DNA from: JBBDZE01 sp040900345
GTDB lineage: Bacteria > Patescibacteriota > Minisyncoccia > Spechtbacterales > 2-12-FULL-38-22
Assembly (NCBI GenBank): GCA_040900345.1
Contig: JBBDZE010000024.1
Location: forward strand, 1 to 19,652
DNA length: 19,652 bases
Reading direction: 5' to 3'
Part shown: in pieces, positions 12,566-18,998 of the stretch
How positions within the stretch are numbered: position 1 is the first letter of the stretch
Layout of the letters: the number at the start of each line of letters is the position of its first letter
The notes under the pieces: model-generated
Seen by the model: the letters and a program-made list of their open reading frames with translations, nothing else
Databases searched by the model: none
What the model was told of the DNA's origin: nothing
Position numbers and translations under genes: made by a program

Positions 12566-13582
12566 TTACTTCCTCGATCGTTCCCGCGCGCGTTGCGCAG
12601 CTTGTATAATATCGTCAACTCCCATTTTAAATGCTTCAAATAGTTCCTCGGCCTCGCCCGACTCACCAAAACGGTCGCGCACCCCAATGAATTCCTGAGG
12701 TACCGGATGCTTTTGGGCGAGCAGTTCCGCCACGGCCGAACCCAGACCCCCAAGTATTTGGTGCTCTTCGGCCGTAACCAACGCCCCCGTCTTTTGCACG
12801 GAAGCCACGATGGTGGCCTCATCCAGCGGCTTGACCGTGGGGCAGTTGATAACCTCACACGAAATGCCCTCTTCCTCCAGCTTGGCGGCGGCCAGAAGGG
12901 CTTTATGCACCAACGGACCGTTGGCTAGTATGGTAACATCTTTGCCTGCGGCAAGCACGTAGGCCCTGCCCACTTCAAACGGCGTTTTCTCGGTGGTGAT
13001 AACCGGGTAGGAAGCCCGCCCGAATCGAATGTAGACCGGCCCGGCGTGCTCGGCTGCCGCCACGGTGGCACGACGGGCCTCATGCTTGTCGGTGGGGACG
13101 ATAACCGTCATGCCGGGCTGGACCCGCATCAAGGCAACATCCTCCAGGGCTTGGTGGGTCGCCCCGTCCGGTCCTACCGAAATGCCCGCGTGCGAGCCGG
13201 CAATTTTTACGTTTATCTCTCGCCCCTTCTCCGAACCCCACGAATTGTAGCTAATGGTCGTGCGAATTTGCTCGTTGTTACGGCCCGGCGAGAAAGTAGC
13301 ATAGGAGGCCATAAATACGACCTTGCCGGCCGCGGCCATGCCAGAGGCTACCGTCGCCATGTTTTGTTCGGCTACCCCCATCTGCACGAACCGTTCGGGA
13401 AATTTCTCCTTGAATAAGTGCGTATAGGTGCTTTCGGTAAGGTCGGCGCACAAGGCCACAACGTTTTCATTTTTCTCGCCAGCCTCAACCAACCCCTCGC
13501 CGTACCCGACGCGGGTCTTTTCTTTCTCTATGTCCTTGTCAAAGATTTTTGACGAGAGATGGAGGGAAGAGTTGAGCTTCAT
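12566..13582 (-). CDS. tktB: Transketolase, C-terminal subunit
   Basis: This encodes 338 residues, the pyrimidine-binding and C-terminal domains of transketolase. The other half is the separate gene at 17619-18488. Transketolase moves two-carbon ketol units between sugar phosphates with thiamine diphosphate. The key glutamate that activates the ThDP aminopyrimidine is Glu72 in MGVAEQNMATVASG. Other marks are SYATFSPGRNNEQIRT, SHAGISVGPDGATHQALEDV and PVYIRFGR, and the C-terminal domain has the NCPTVKPLD and HQILGGLGSAVAELL segments. ATG 13582 is 1 nt after the stop of the upstream anchored gene. The first 21 bases recur with one mismatch at 14611-14631, a relic of duplication. A same-operon partner 4 kb upstream supplies the ThDP pyrophosphate domain. 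Confidence 0.95.
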   Translation of the reverse strand: MKLNSSLHLSSKIFDKDIEKEKTRVGYGEGLVEAGEKNENVVALCADLTESTYTHLFKEKFPERFVQMGVAEQNMATVASGMAAAGKVVFMASYATFSPGRNNEQIRTTISYNSWGSEKGREINVKIAGSHAGISVGPDGATHQALEDVALMRVQPGMTVIVPTDKHEARRATVAAAEHAGPVYIRFGRASYPVITTEKTPFEVGRAYVLAAGKDVTILANGPLVHKALLAAAKLEEEGISCEVINCPTVKPLDEATIVASVQKTGALVTAEEHQILGGLGSAVAELLAQKHPVPQEFIGVRDRFGESGEAEELFEAFKMGVDDIIQAAQRARERSRK

Positions 13583-13583
13583 G

Positions 13584-14504
13584 CTATAAAAATGCTTCTG
13601 CTACCTCTCCAGTTTGCGGGTTCACCGAGTACCATTCAAATGTAGCGGTATGGCCCTCTTCGCCGTTCTGTCCGACCACCTCGTATACCTGAACGATGAA
13701 CATTCCGTTTTCGGTGTGGTCGTAACGGATGTGGTCATTTTCTACTCGCGTTCGCCAGTCATGTACTTCAGGAAGGTAGCGCACAAGGATTTCGACCTCG
13801 CTTTGTGATAGTGAGCCGAATGATTCCTTGGACACTGCGAGGGATGCAAGTAAAGCAGCGAAATGGTCCTCCCGACCTCCCTCCCCATATCCCGCGGTAA
13901 TCTTCAGGACCCGGAGCTCGTCAAGGGCGATATAGGCACTCTCGGTGTCCCCAAAAAACTCATACTTGACAATTATAGCAGGGATATTCCCATTCGCACC
14001 AATCCCTTCTTCTTCTAAATCAATCGCCGAAGGCTCCAGCGGCAACCCCCCAATATCTCGCATAGCAAGCCCGCGTGCTGATAGCCCGGTTGGAATCACT
14101 TCAATATAGACGGATGTGCCATCGAGCACATCCGTTCCAGACATCTCGTCAACAACCTGCCATGCTAAGGCATCTCTGAAAATAATCTCATATTGTCCTC
14201 CTCCTTCGGCTCGATAGGTCCATTCCCCGGGATACGCAAAAGAAAATCCGTACTGGGCACTTGAATATGTTTTACCTGCGACTTGTTTATCCTGGTCAGC
14301 CTTTTGCTCTTCCTGTTCGCTTTCACCCCCTAGCGACGCAGGGCTGCTACCGTCCTCACGAAGAGTAAGCATGACGGACAATGCAACAAGGAAGATAATG
14401 ATACCAGCGCCAGCCGCCAAAAACCATTTGGCGTTTTTTATAAAGAAGCTCTGCTCGCGTAGAGGTGTTTGGACGGTCGGGTCCGTTGGTGGTACATTTT
14501 CCAT
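13584..14504 (-). CDS. Membrane-anchored exported protein with PsbP-like domain ('MENVPPT' paralogue 1)
   Basis: This encodes 306 residues from ATG 14504, with GAGG 9 nt upstream. The N-terminus is MENVPPTDPTVQTP, then residues 24-48 form a membrane helix after a short basic cytoplasmic part, followed by an acidic E/Q/K linker. From about residue 78, YSSAQYGFSFAYPGEWTYR is the start typical of PsbP-like domains. The last 80 residues form a second small domain ending HTATFEWYSVNPQTGEV. Function is unknown; it is expected outside the cytoplasmic membrane. The first 65 residues resemble the 14636-15451 protein, while the exported parts do not. It abuts tktB with 1 nt between stop and start. Its upstream region is the 135-bp repeat copy A1. 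Confidence 0.78.
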   Translation of the reverse strand: MENVPPTDPTVQTPLREQSFFIKNAKWFLAAGAGIIIFLVALSVMLTLREDGSSPASLGGESEQEEQKADQDKQVAGKTYSSAQYGFSFAYPGEWTYRAEGGGQYEIIFRDALAWQVVDEMSGTDVLDGTSVYIEVIPTGLSARGLAMRDIGGLPLEPSAIDLEEEGIGANGNIPAIIVKYEFFGDTESAYIALDELRVLKITAGYGEGGREDHFAALLASLAVSKESFGSLSQSEVEILVRYLPEVHDWRTRVENDHIRYDHTENGMFIVQVYEVVGQNGEEGHTATFEWYSVNPQTGEVAEAFL

Positions 14505-14619
14505 ATGCGTAGCCTCAGTTAAAAATATTCGCTAGTCAATAAATCGGAAACTTGCCATGAAAGTGACGGGATGCGCCCTTAATCATACCTACGATGCGCA
14601 TGCAAGCTCTGAGGGAGGA
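14485..14619. repeat. 135-bp direct repeat, copy A1
   Basis: It is near-identical to 15432-15566; I count 6 differences in 135 bp, all substitutions. It covers the first codons of the 13584-14504 gene, its Shine-Dalgarno and the whole spacer, and ends at the tktB-start relic. An internal ATGCGCAT palindrome and a second GATGCGC copy are conserved. Confidence 0.92.
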
Positions 14620-14631
14620 GTTGAGCTTCAT
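14611..14631 (-). pseudogene. Relic of the tktB start (duplication scar)
   Basis: Minus-strand ATGAAGCTCAAC TCCTCCCTC matches the tktB start (13562-13582) at 20 of 21 bases. It follows the stop of the 14636-15451 gene by 4 nt, as the true tktB start follows its neighbour by 1 nt. It then runs in frame into repeat A1, giving a 31-codon chimeric ORF (MKLNSSLRACMRIVGMIKGA and on) that stops at 14536-14538. It is probably non-functional, although GGGTGAG lies upstream. Confidence 0.7.
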
Positions 14632-14635
14632 TGTA

Positions 14636-15451
14636 TTACTCACCCAACTGCCCCTCTGAGCAGAATCCTGAACACGTCGAGGAATCGATCCCCCTCATGT
14701 TGGGCCTGTCGTCCTCAATGACCCATGTAGTCTCGGCTGATGATGCTGTTGCATTGCTATAAGCGCGAACCTTCAGCCCGTGTGCTTGCACATCGAAACT
14801 GTTGCTACTTGAAAATATCGTTGTCAAGTTTTCAAAGGAATACTGCGCAACGGTGCTTGTCTTGGGATCATACCCAAAGACGCGCAAAAATTCTCCTGAA
14901 CAGCTTCCGTATTCATAGAGGAGAATGAAGTCGCGGTCGCTATTGGGATCGAGTTGGAGCGATACCAAACGTCCGTCGTGCAGCATGTCCTCAATAAACC
15001 TCATATGTCCCAGCCAGAGCCGGTCGCCACCAAATCGAAGGTACGCATCGCCACTGTGTTCAATGCCGGCATTATCGACTTCCTCGCTGTTGGGAGTGGC
15101 ACACGAAAGCGGCACCGATTCGGTCTTTGCGTTTGCCAGTACCAATTCAAGCGTGCCGCCGCCTCCCCAGTTGACAGTCTTACTACTCAAAATCCTGTGG
15201 TCCACACCTGCTCGGTGTCCTTCCTCCTGCCCTTCTTCAGTTTCGGTCATTTCTTCTTCCTGCTCCTGCTTTTCACCCAGCGAAAAGAGCTTGCCGTCGT
15301 CTTTGCCAAAGGCCATCAGTGCCATGAGTGCCAGTAGCGCAAGAATGACAACCCCGCTGCCGATGAGCAGCCGCGGAGCGTTCTTCTGAATAAAGCTTTG
15401 CTGGCCGTCAGGTGTCGGCGATAGCGGACGTGTTGGTGGTACGTTTTCCAT
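14636..15451 (-). CDS. Membrane-anchored exported protein, function unknown ('MENVPPT' paralogue 2)
   Basis: This encodes 271 residues from ATG 15451, with the same conserved GAGG-containing leader as paralogue 1. The N-terminus MENVPPTRPLSPTP, membrane helix 28-48, DG..FSLGEKQEQEEE linker and Glu-rich stretch align with the 13584-14504 protein. The exported part (about 80-271) is different: GGGGTLELVLANAKTESVPL, AYLRFGGDRLWLGHMRFIED, FLRVFGYDPKTSTVAQYSFE, and a Cys-containing end TCSGFCSEGQLGE that could form a disulfide. No named domain is recognised. A relic of the tktB start lies immediately downstream, so this gene, or its ancestor, once abutted tktB. Confidence 0.72.
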   Translation of the reverse strand: MENVPPTRPLSPTPDGQQSFIQKNAPRLLIGSGVVILALLALMALMAFGKDDGKLFSLGEKQEQEEEMTETEEGQEEGHRAGVDHRILSSKTVNWGGGGTLELVLANAKTESVPLSCATPNSEEVDNAGIEHSGDAYLRFGGDRLWLGHMRFIEDMLHDGRLVSLQLDPNSDRDFILLYEYGSCSGEFLRVFGYDPKTSTVAQYSFENLTTIFSSSNSFDVQAHGLKVRAYSNATASSAETTWVIEDDRPNMRGIDSSTCSGFCSEGQLGE

Positions 15452-15566
15452 ATGCGTAGCCTCAGTTAAAAATATTCGCTAACCGATGAATCGGAAACTT
15501 GCCATGAAAGTGATGGGATGCGCCCTTAATCATACCTACGATGCGCATGCAAGCTCTGAGGGAGGA
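15432..15566. repeat. 135-bp direct repeat, copy A2
   Basis: This is the partner of 14485-14619. It covers the first codons of the 14636-15451 gene, the full spacer, and, unlike A1, the last nine codons and stop of the 15536-16417 gene (PPSELACAS). So in A2 the far end of the repeat is coding, while in A1 the same bases are intergenic. That suggests A2 is the original arrangement. Confidence 0.92.
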
Positions 15567-16417
15567 ATCACTCCAATTCGCGAGTTTTTATACTCCTCGT
15601 TCGGTTTTGTTATTTGAGCTGCATCAAATACATAGTAGGTTGCTACTGAGAGACTCCGCCACTCAATTCTACCCTGTTGTCCCGGGCCCTGGTCGATTGC
15701 AAATGTTTCTCCTGGTTCAACCGTAATGAGGTCTCTTCGCTCCCCGGATGCATAACAAAAAAGTGCAAGCCCTCTTTGATGCTCCTCGTCGGCAATATGA
15801 AATAAGAATAAATCCTTATCCCCCGTGGGTGCGATGTTCCCGCCGAACTGGTCTTCTGCCGGCTTCTCTACCTCTCGGATGCTCCCGGAGTTAATGTTGT
15901 ATGCAAAAAGGATGCTTCTTAGGAATTCATCGTATGCTAAAAATACCTCCTCTCCTTGCTCTGGGGAACCTAGAAGACGCGTAGAACGGCTCCACCCCGG
16001 CTGTGGATTACCATAATCTTCAGACGCGTTTCGTAAAAGATCGTCAAACCCGTCTGCCGACAATAATACCTCGGATTCTCCCGTTATTCTGGAGGATGCA
16101 ACAAATTGCCAATCTTCCGTCCCAAAAGCAAGACCCTCGTCCCCTTTTGGGATTTGCTCAACGCGCCACTCCCCTAAGCTTTTCTCTTCAGCATTTAATT
16201 CCTCTCTCACCTCCTCTTGCGCCTCAAAACGCTCAAGGCCCAGCTGGTCGCGGAAGAGGAAGAGTCCGGCACCAATTAACGCTAACAGCACAAGCGCGGC
16301 TAAGAACAGCCACGGCAGGCGCGACTTCACACCACCGCCTGGCCTTTTAGGCTCATTGGGTGAAGGTACCGACGGCTGGCCTTGGGGGTTCTCGTTTGTG
16401 GAGAGTGAATCAATCAT
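15536..16417 (-). CDS. Membrane-anchored exported protein, function unknown
   Basis: This encodes 293 residues from ATG 16417, which has GGAG 9 nt upstream; ATG 16447 and TTG 16450 would run through the CCGCCAGCTGGCGG palindrome and lack a good Shine-Dalgarno. The order is a Pro/Ser/Asn-rich cytoplasmic start, KSRLPWLFLAALVLLALIGA, a membrane helix at about 32-54, a Glu-rich linker, then about 220 exported residues. These include ILFAYNINSGSIREVEKP and GLALFCYASGERRDLITV, each an aromatic strand followed by a turn and charged strand, as in beta-propeller blades; that reading is weak. The last nine codons lie inside repeat A2. It shares architecture but little sequence with its three neighbours. 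Confidence 0.7.
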   Translation of the reverse strand: MIDSLSTNENPQGQPSVPSPNEPKRPGGGVKSRLPWLFLAALVLLALIGAGLFLFRDQLGLERFEAQEEVREELNAEEKSLGEWRVEQIPKGDEGLAFGTEDWQFVASSRITGESEVLLSADGFDDLLRNASEDYGNPQPGWSRSTRLLGSPEQGEEVFLAYDEFLRSILFAYNINSGSIREVEKPAEDQFGGNIAPTGDKDLFLFHIADEEHQRGLALFCYASGERRDLITVEPGETFAIDQGPGQQGRIEWRSLSVATYYVFDAAQITKPNEEYKNSRIGVIPPSELACAS

Positions 16418-16428
16418 GTGTTTGTTCT

Positions 16429-16442
16429 CCGCCAGCTGGCGG
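16429..16442. repeat. 14-bp perfect palindrome CCGCCAGCTGGCGG
   Basis: This palindrome is in the leader of the 15536-16417 gene, ending 11 nt before its ATG and including the bases of the Shine-Dalgarno. It is related to the TCCGCC/GGCGGA element at 8877-8899. It could sequester the ribosome-binding site. Confidence 0.55.
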
Positions 16443-16466
16443 CTCATCAAACAGAGCGTTAGGTGT

Positions 16467-16510
16467 TAGAGCATTAGGGCTTTAGCAAAAACCTGTCACC
16501 TCATGCTCTA
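16467..16510. repeat. Imperfect inverted repeat of TAGAGCATTAGG type
   Basis: TAGAGCATTAGG (16467-16478) and CCTCATGCTCTA (16499-16510) pair at 11 of 12 positions around a 20-nt loop, between the 16516 stop and the 15536-16417 leader. It is the same wording as the hairpin at 17561-17603. Confidence 0.45.
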
Positions 16511-16515
16511 GAGCT

Positions 16516-17511
16516 CTAAAGCTGTGCGTCAATAAACGTATTATTCAGGTAGTTATAAGAAAACACCGGCGCGCCGTCCCGTACGACAGGAATGGTATCA
16601 CCGTCTCGCACACCAAAATCAAGGGCTGAACCGGCTAATTGTGAACGTTCGCCCGTATAGACGGCCTTGTGCAGGTCACTCGTCTCCATATTGAAGCGGT
16701 ATATTGCAGGGTAGTTCATCTCGTCAGCCGCGGGAATGATAAATACCGCGACGCGTCCCTCTTCTGAAATACACATACGCGTAATGGCCGAAAGCGCTAC
16801 CGAGCGAGCTGCCGCTTTGGCGCTCATGTCGCCATACCAGTCATTGCCACTATAACTATTGGCGCTCGCGGCGCAATTGCCAAATGCGAACGGCTGGGCG
16901 TTGGCAATCCTGTCATAGGCAATAGCAACCACACCGGACATGCTCTCCCCTGCTCCTTGAGCAATCAAAACGCGGTACTCACCGGGTTGCGGAGCCTGTA
17001 CAATTTCGCTATTCCCCTCACCGGAACGCACAAGTATCTGAGGATTCCAAGTGTAGGGACTTTGGCCGGCTTCAACTTCCCCGATAACACCCACGCGATT
17101 GCCGTCGGTATCATGCAAAAACAGTATCGCCGTTGAACTTTCGGACGAAAGTTCGTACGAAAGTTCAACCTCCTCACCAAGTGTGATGCGGGACGGCGCA
17201 CTCACGTTAGGCGCTTCGCCTGAGGTATCGCCCGGCTCGGGGTGCTGTGTTGTCTGCGTTTCGCCGTTGCCAAAGGGCCACACCTCTCCTATTTTGGCAC
17301 GAAGTGTTTGCGGCGAAATGTTGGCGCGAGTGGCCTCTTCGGGGTGAGTATAGTACCAGCCGGTCCCCGCCGCGCTTATGGTTGCGACCAACAAAAGCAC
17401 ATACCCCACAATGCGGGGCGTTAACGAGCCGCGACGGCGCACCGCAGGAACGCGCAACGGTTCATGCTTGCGCTCTTTCAGTTTCTTTAAAAAGCTTTCT
17501 TCAGTGGTCAT
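16516..17511 (-). CDS. Membrane-anchored exported protein with Ig-like segment, function unknown
   Basis: This encodes 331 residues from ATG 17511. A basic cytoplasmic head (KKLKERKHEPLRVPAVRRRG) leads to a membrane helix at about 33-53, then a linker with T, Q, P and E. Residues about 107-190 (RITLGEEVELSYELSSESST to QPGEYRVLIAQG) read as an Ig-like or Ca-binding beta sandwich with the PGEYRV strand common in such domains. The last 120 residues contain three Cys and AIYRFNMETSDLHKAVYTGE. It is the first of the four anchored genes after tktA and is separated from it by a 107-bp gap with a hairpin. No enzyme motif is seen. Confidence 0.72.
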   Translation of the reverse strand: MTTEESFLKKLKERKHEPLRVPAVRRRGSLTPRIVGYVLLLVATISAAGTGWYYTHPEEATRANISPQTLRAKIGEVWPFGNGETQTTQHPEPGDTSGEAPNVSAPSRITLGEEVELSYELSSESSTAILFLHDTDGNRVGVIGEVEAGQSPYTWNPQILVRSGEGNSEIVQAPQPGEYRVLIAQGAGESMSGVVAIAYDRIANAQPFAFGNCAASANSYSGNDWYGDMSAKAAARSVALSAITRMCISEEGRVAVFIIPAADEMNYPAIYRFNMETSDLHKAVYTGERSQLAGSALDFGVRDGDTIPVVRDGAPVFSYNYLNNTFIDAQL

Positions 17512-17560
17512 AGTATTTGCTCGTTATACTCGCAAATAGAGCATTAGGGATTAGGGGATT

Positions 17561-17603
17561 AGAGCTTTAGGGCACAACCTAACCCCTCGTGCTCTAAAGC
17601 TCT
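17561..17603. repeat. 15-bp hairpin between tktA and the anchored genes
   Basis: AGAGCTTTAGGGCAC (17561-17575) pairs with GTGCTCTAAAGCTCT (17589-17603) at 14 of 15 positions, with a 13-nt loop. On the minus strand it lies 15 nt past the tktA stop and has no U-tract. It could stabilise the tktA 3' end or attenuate transcription into the next genes. The arms repeat the AGCTTTAG wording found in other gaps. Confidence 0.55.
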
Positions 17604-17618
17604 GCGTGCGAAGCACGC

Positions 17619-18488
17619 TCACTCATGTTCGCTTTCAATGCGTCCGCCGAGCGTACGCAGATCGGCGAGAGCTTCGGTCAACTCTTTTTTATCGCCCGGC
17701 GGCTTGCCGTGCCATTCAAACTTATTTTCCATGAAGTCCACGCCGTAGCCGGGAATAGTGTTGGCAATAATAAGCACCGGATCGTGATGCACGGCTTCGG
17801 CTTCGCGACAGGCGTTGACAATGGCGCCCATACTGTGGCCGTTTACCTCCATCACATGCCAGTTGAACGCTTCATATTTTTCGCGCACCGGCTCCACCGG
17901 CATGATGTCTTCCGTGTAGCCGTCTATTTGAATATTATTGCGGTCCATAATGGCCGTCAGATTGGCCAAATTGTTCTTGCCCGCAAACATCACTGACTCC
18001 CACGTATTGCCCGCGTCTTGCTCGCCGTCGCTCATGAGACAGTACGTGCGCCATGTTTTGCCGTCCATACGGGCCGCGTAGGCCATGCCAGCCGCTTGGC
18101 CCAAGCCAGAGCCCAAGGGGCCGCTGGTCGTCTCAAGTCCCGGCAAGGCCGGACGGTGCGGATGCCCCTGCAAGCGCGTACCGAACTTGCGCAGCGTCAT
18201 AAGCTCGTCTTTCGGAAAATATCCTACATGGGCCATAGTAACATATTGCACCGGAACAATGTGCCCGTTTGAGAGCACCAACCGGTCGCGGTCTTCCCAA
18301 TAGGGTTCTTGCGGCTTGTGGTTGAGTACATGAAAATAAAGGGCGGTGAACACATCGGCCATACCCAACGGCCCGGCCGAGTGGCCCGAACCGGCTTCAA
18401 AAAGCATCTTGAGGATGTCTTGGCGAATTTCGTTGGCTTGACGTTCCAACGTTCGCACTTTTTCATCGTGAATGGGTGGTATGGGCAT
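17619..18488 (-). CDS. tktA: Transketolase, N-terminal (ThDP pyrophosphate-binding) subunit
   Basis: This encodes 289 residues ending in TGA. It carries the pyrophosphate/Mg-binding half of transketolase; the activating glutamate is in tktB. Marks are SGHSAGPLGMADVFTALYF (34-52), RLVLSNGHIVPVQY (69-82), GHPHRPALPGLETTSGPLGS (108-127), and the ThDP/Mg motif SDGEQDAGNTWES (153-165) continuing to DRNN (182-185) with the metal-binding Asn. The usual GDGE is SDGE here. Split transketolases are known in archaea, many thermophiles and CPR bacteria. Unusually, four membrane-anchored genes (about 4 kb) separate it from tktB on the same strand. UGA as its stop shows that UGA is not recoded in this genome. 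Confidence 0.95.
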   Translation of the reverse strand: MPIPPIHDEKVRTLERQANEIRQDILKMLFEAGSGHSAGPLGMADVFTALYFHVLNHKPQEPYWEDRDRLVLSNGHIVPVQYVTMAHVGYFPKDELMTLRKFGTRLQGHPHRPALPGLETTSGPLGSGLGQAAGMAYAARMDGKTWRTYCLMSDGEQDAGNTWESVMFAGKNNLANLTAIMDRNNIQIDGYTEDIMPVEPVREKYEAFNWHVMEVNGHSMGAIVNACREAEAVHHDPVLIIANTIPGYGVDFMENKFEWHGKPPGDKKELTEALADLRTLGGRIESEHE

Positions 18489-18527
18489 GGGCTAGCTTTT
18501 AGCTTTGCTCTAAACAGGAATGAAAAC

Positions 18528-18977
18528 TTACCTAAACCACTTCCGCTGTGTCCAAAAGTACAGCCAGGGGGTCGCCGCAACAGCATTGAAGATCAGGATC
18601 CCGAGCCAGTTAAAATCTTCTTTGAGGTAGTCGAGAGTGCCTTCGTACCTATACGTGTCGAGTGCCAAGGCAAGCGAAGTGATAGCGATCGAGATAAAGA
18701 ACGTTGCCGAGACAAGTAAAACTGGTCCCAGATATAAGGCCCATCTTCTCCTTCTACTGAGACCCCTCCCTTCTACGAGCGCAAGCGCTGCATATGCGAG
18801 GGAAATCAGTGCCCAGATCAGATCATCTGACCCTATCAAGCTACTTTCTATTATTGATATGGATCGAGCGGTAACAGCGAGCACAATAACGAGACTCACC
18901 ACAACCCAGAAGGCAACGAAACCCGTGTTTACGATTCGCAAATGAAGTGGGGAGCTTGGATCGGTAGTACCTGCCAT
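18528..18977 (-). CDS. Four-helix integral membrane protein, function unknown
   Basis: This encodes 149 residues from ATG 18977. Four hydrophobic segments lie at about 18-38 (FVAFWVVVSLVIVLAVTA), 49-67 (DLIWALISLAYAALALVEG), 80-106 (WALYLGPVLLVSATFFISIA and on) and 124-142 (LGILIFNAVAATPWLYFW). The loop RGLSRRRRW between helices 2 and 3 is strongly basic and so probably cytoplasmic. There is no family motif that I recognise. It lies between rpe and tktA (21 and 39 nt gaps) on the same strand and is likely cotranscribed, but there is no sign that it works in the pathway. Confidence 0.65.
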   Translation of the reverse strand: MAGTTDPSSPLHLRIVNTGFVAFWVVVSLVIVLAVTARSISIIESSLIGSDDLIWALISLAYAALALVEGRGLSRRRRWALYLGPVLLVSATFFISIAITSLALALDTYRYEGTLDYLKEDFNWLGILIFNAVAATPWLYFWTQRKWFR

Positions 18978-18998
18978 AGATGATAGTAGTAGTATAGG

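Noticed and set aside
12562..12858. 5' extension of the kinase frame
   Set aside because: It overlaps tktB out of frame and is Arg/Trp-rich nonsense; ATG 12561 has the Shine-Dalgarno.
14485..15566. CRISPR or integron-type array
   Set aside because: There are only two copies 947 bp apart, with coding sequence between, and no cas or integrase gene.
13584..17511. Pilin or type IV secretion genes
   Set aside because: There is no prepilin cleavage motif (G-F/E at the helix start) and no ATPase or other assembly gene nearby.
17619..17621. UGA recoded to Gly (Gracilibacteria/SR1 code)
   Set aside because: tktA ends at this UGA exactly where the family ends, and no internal UGA is needed in any real gene here.
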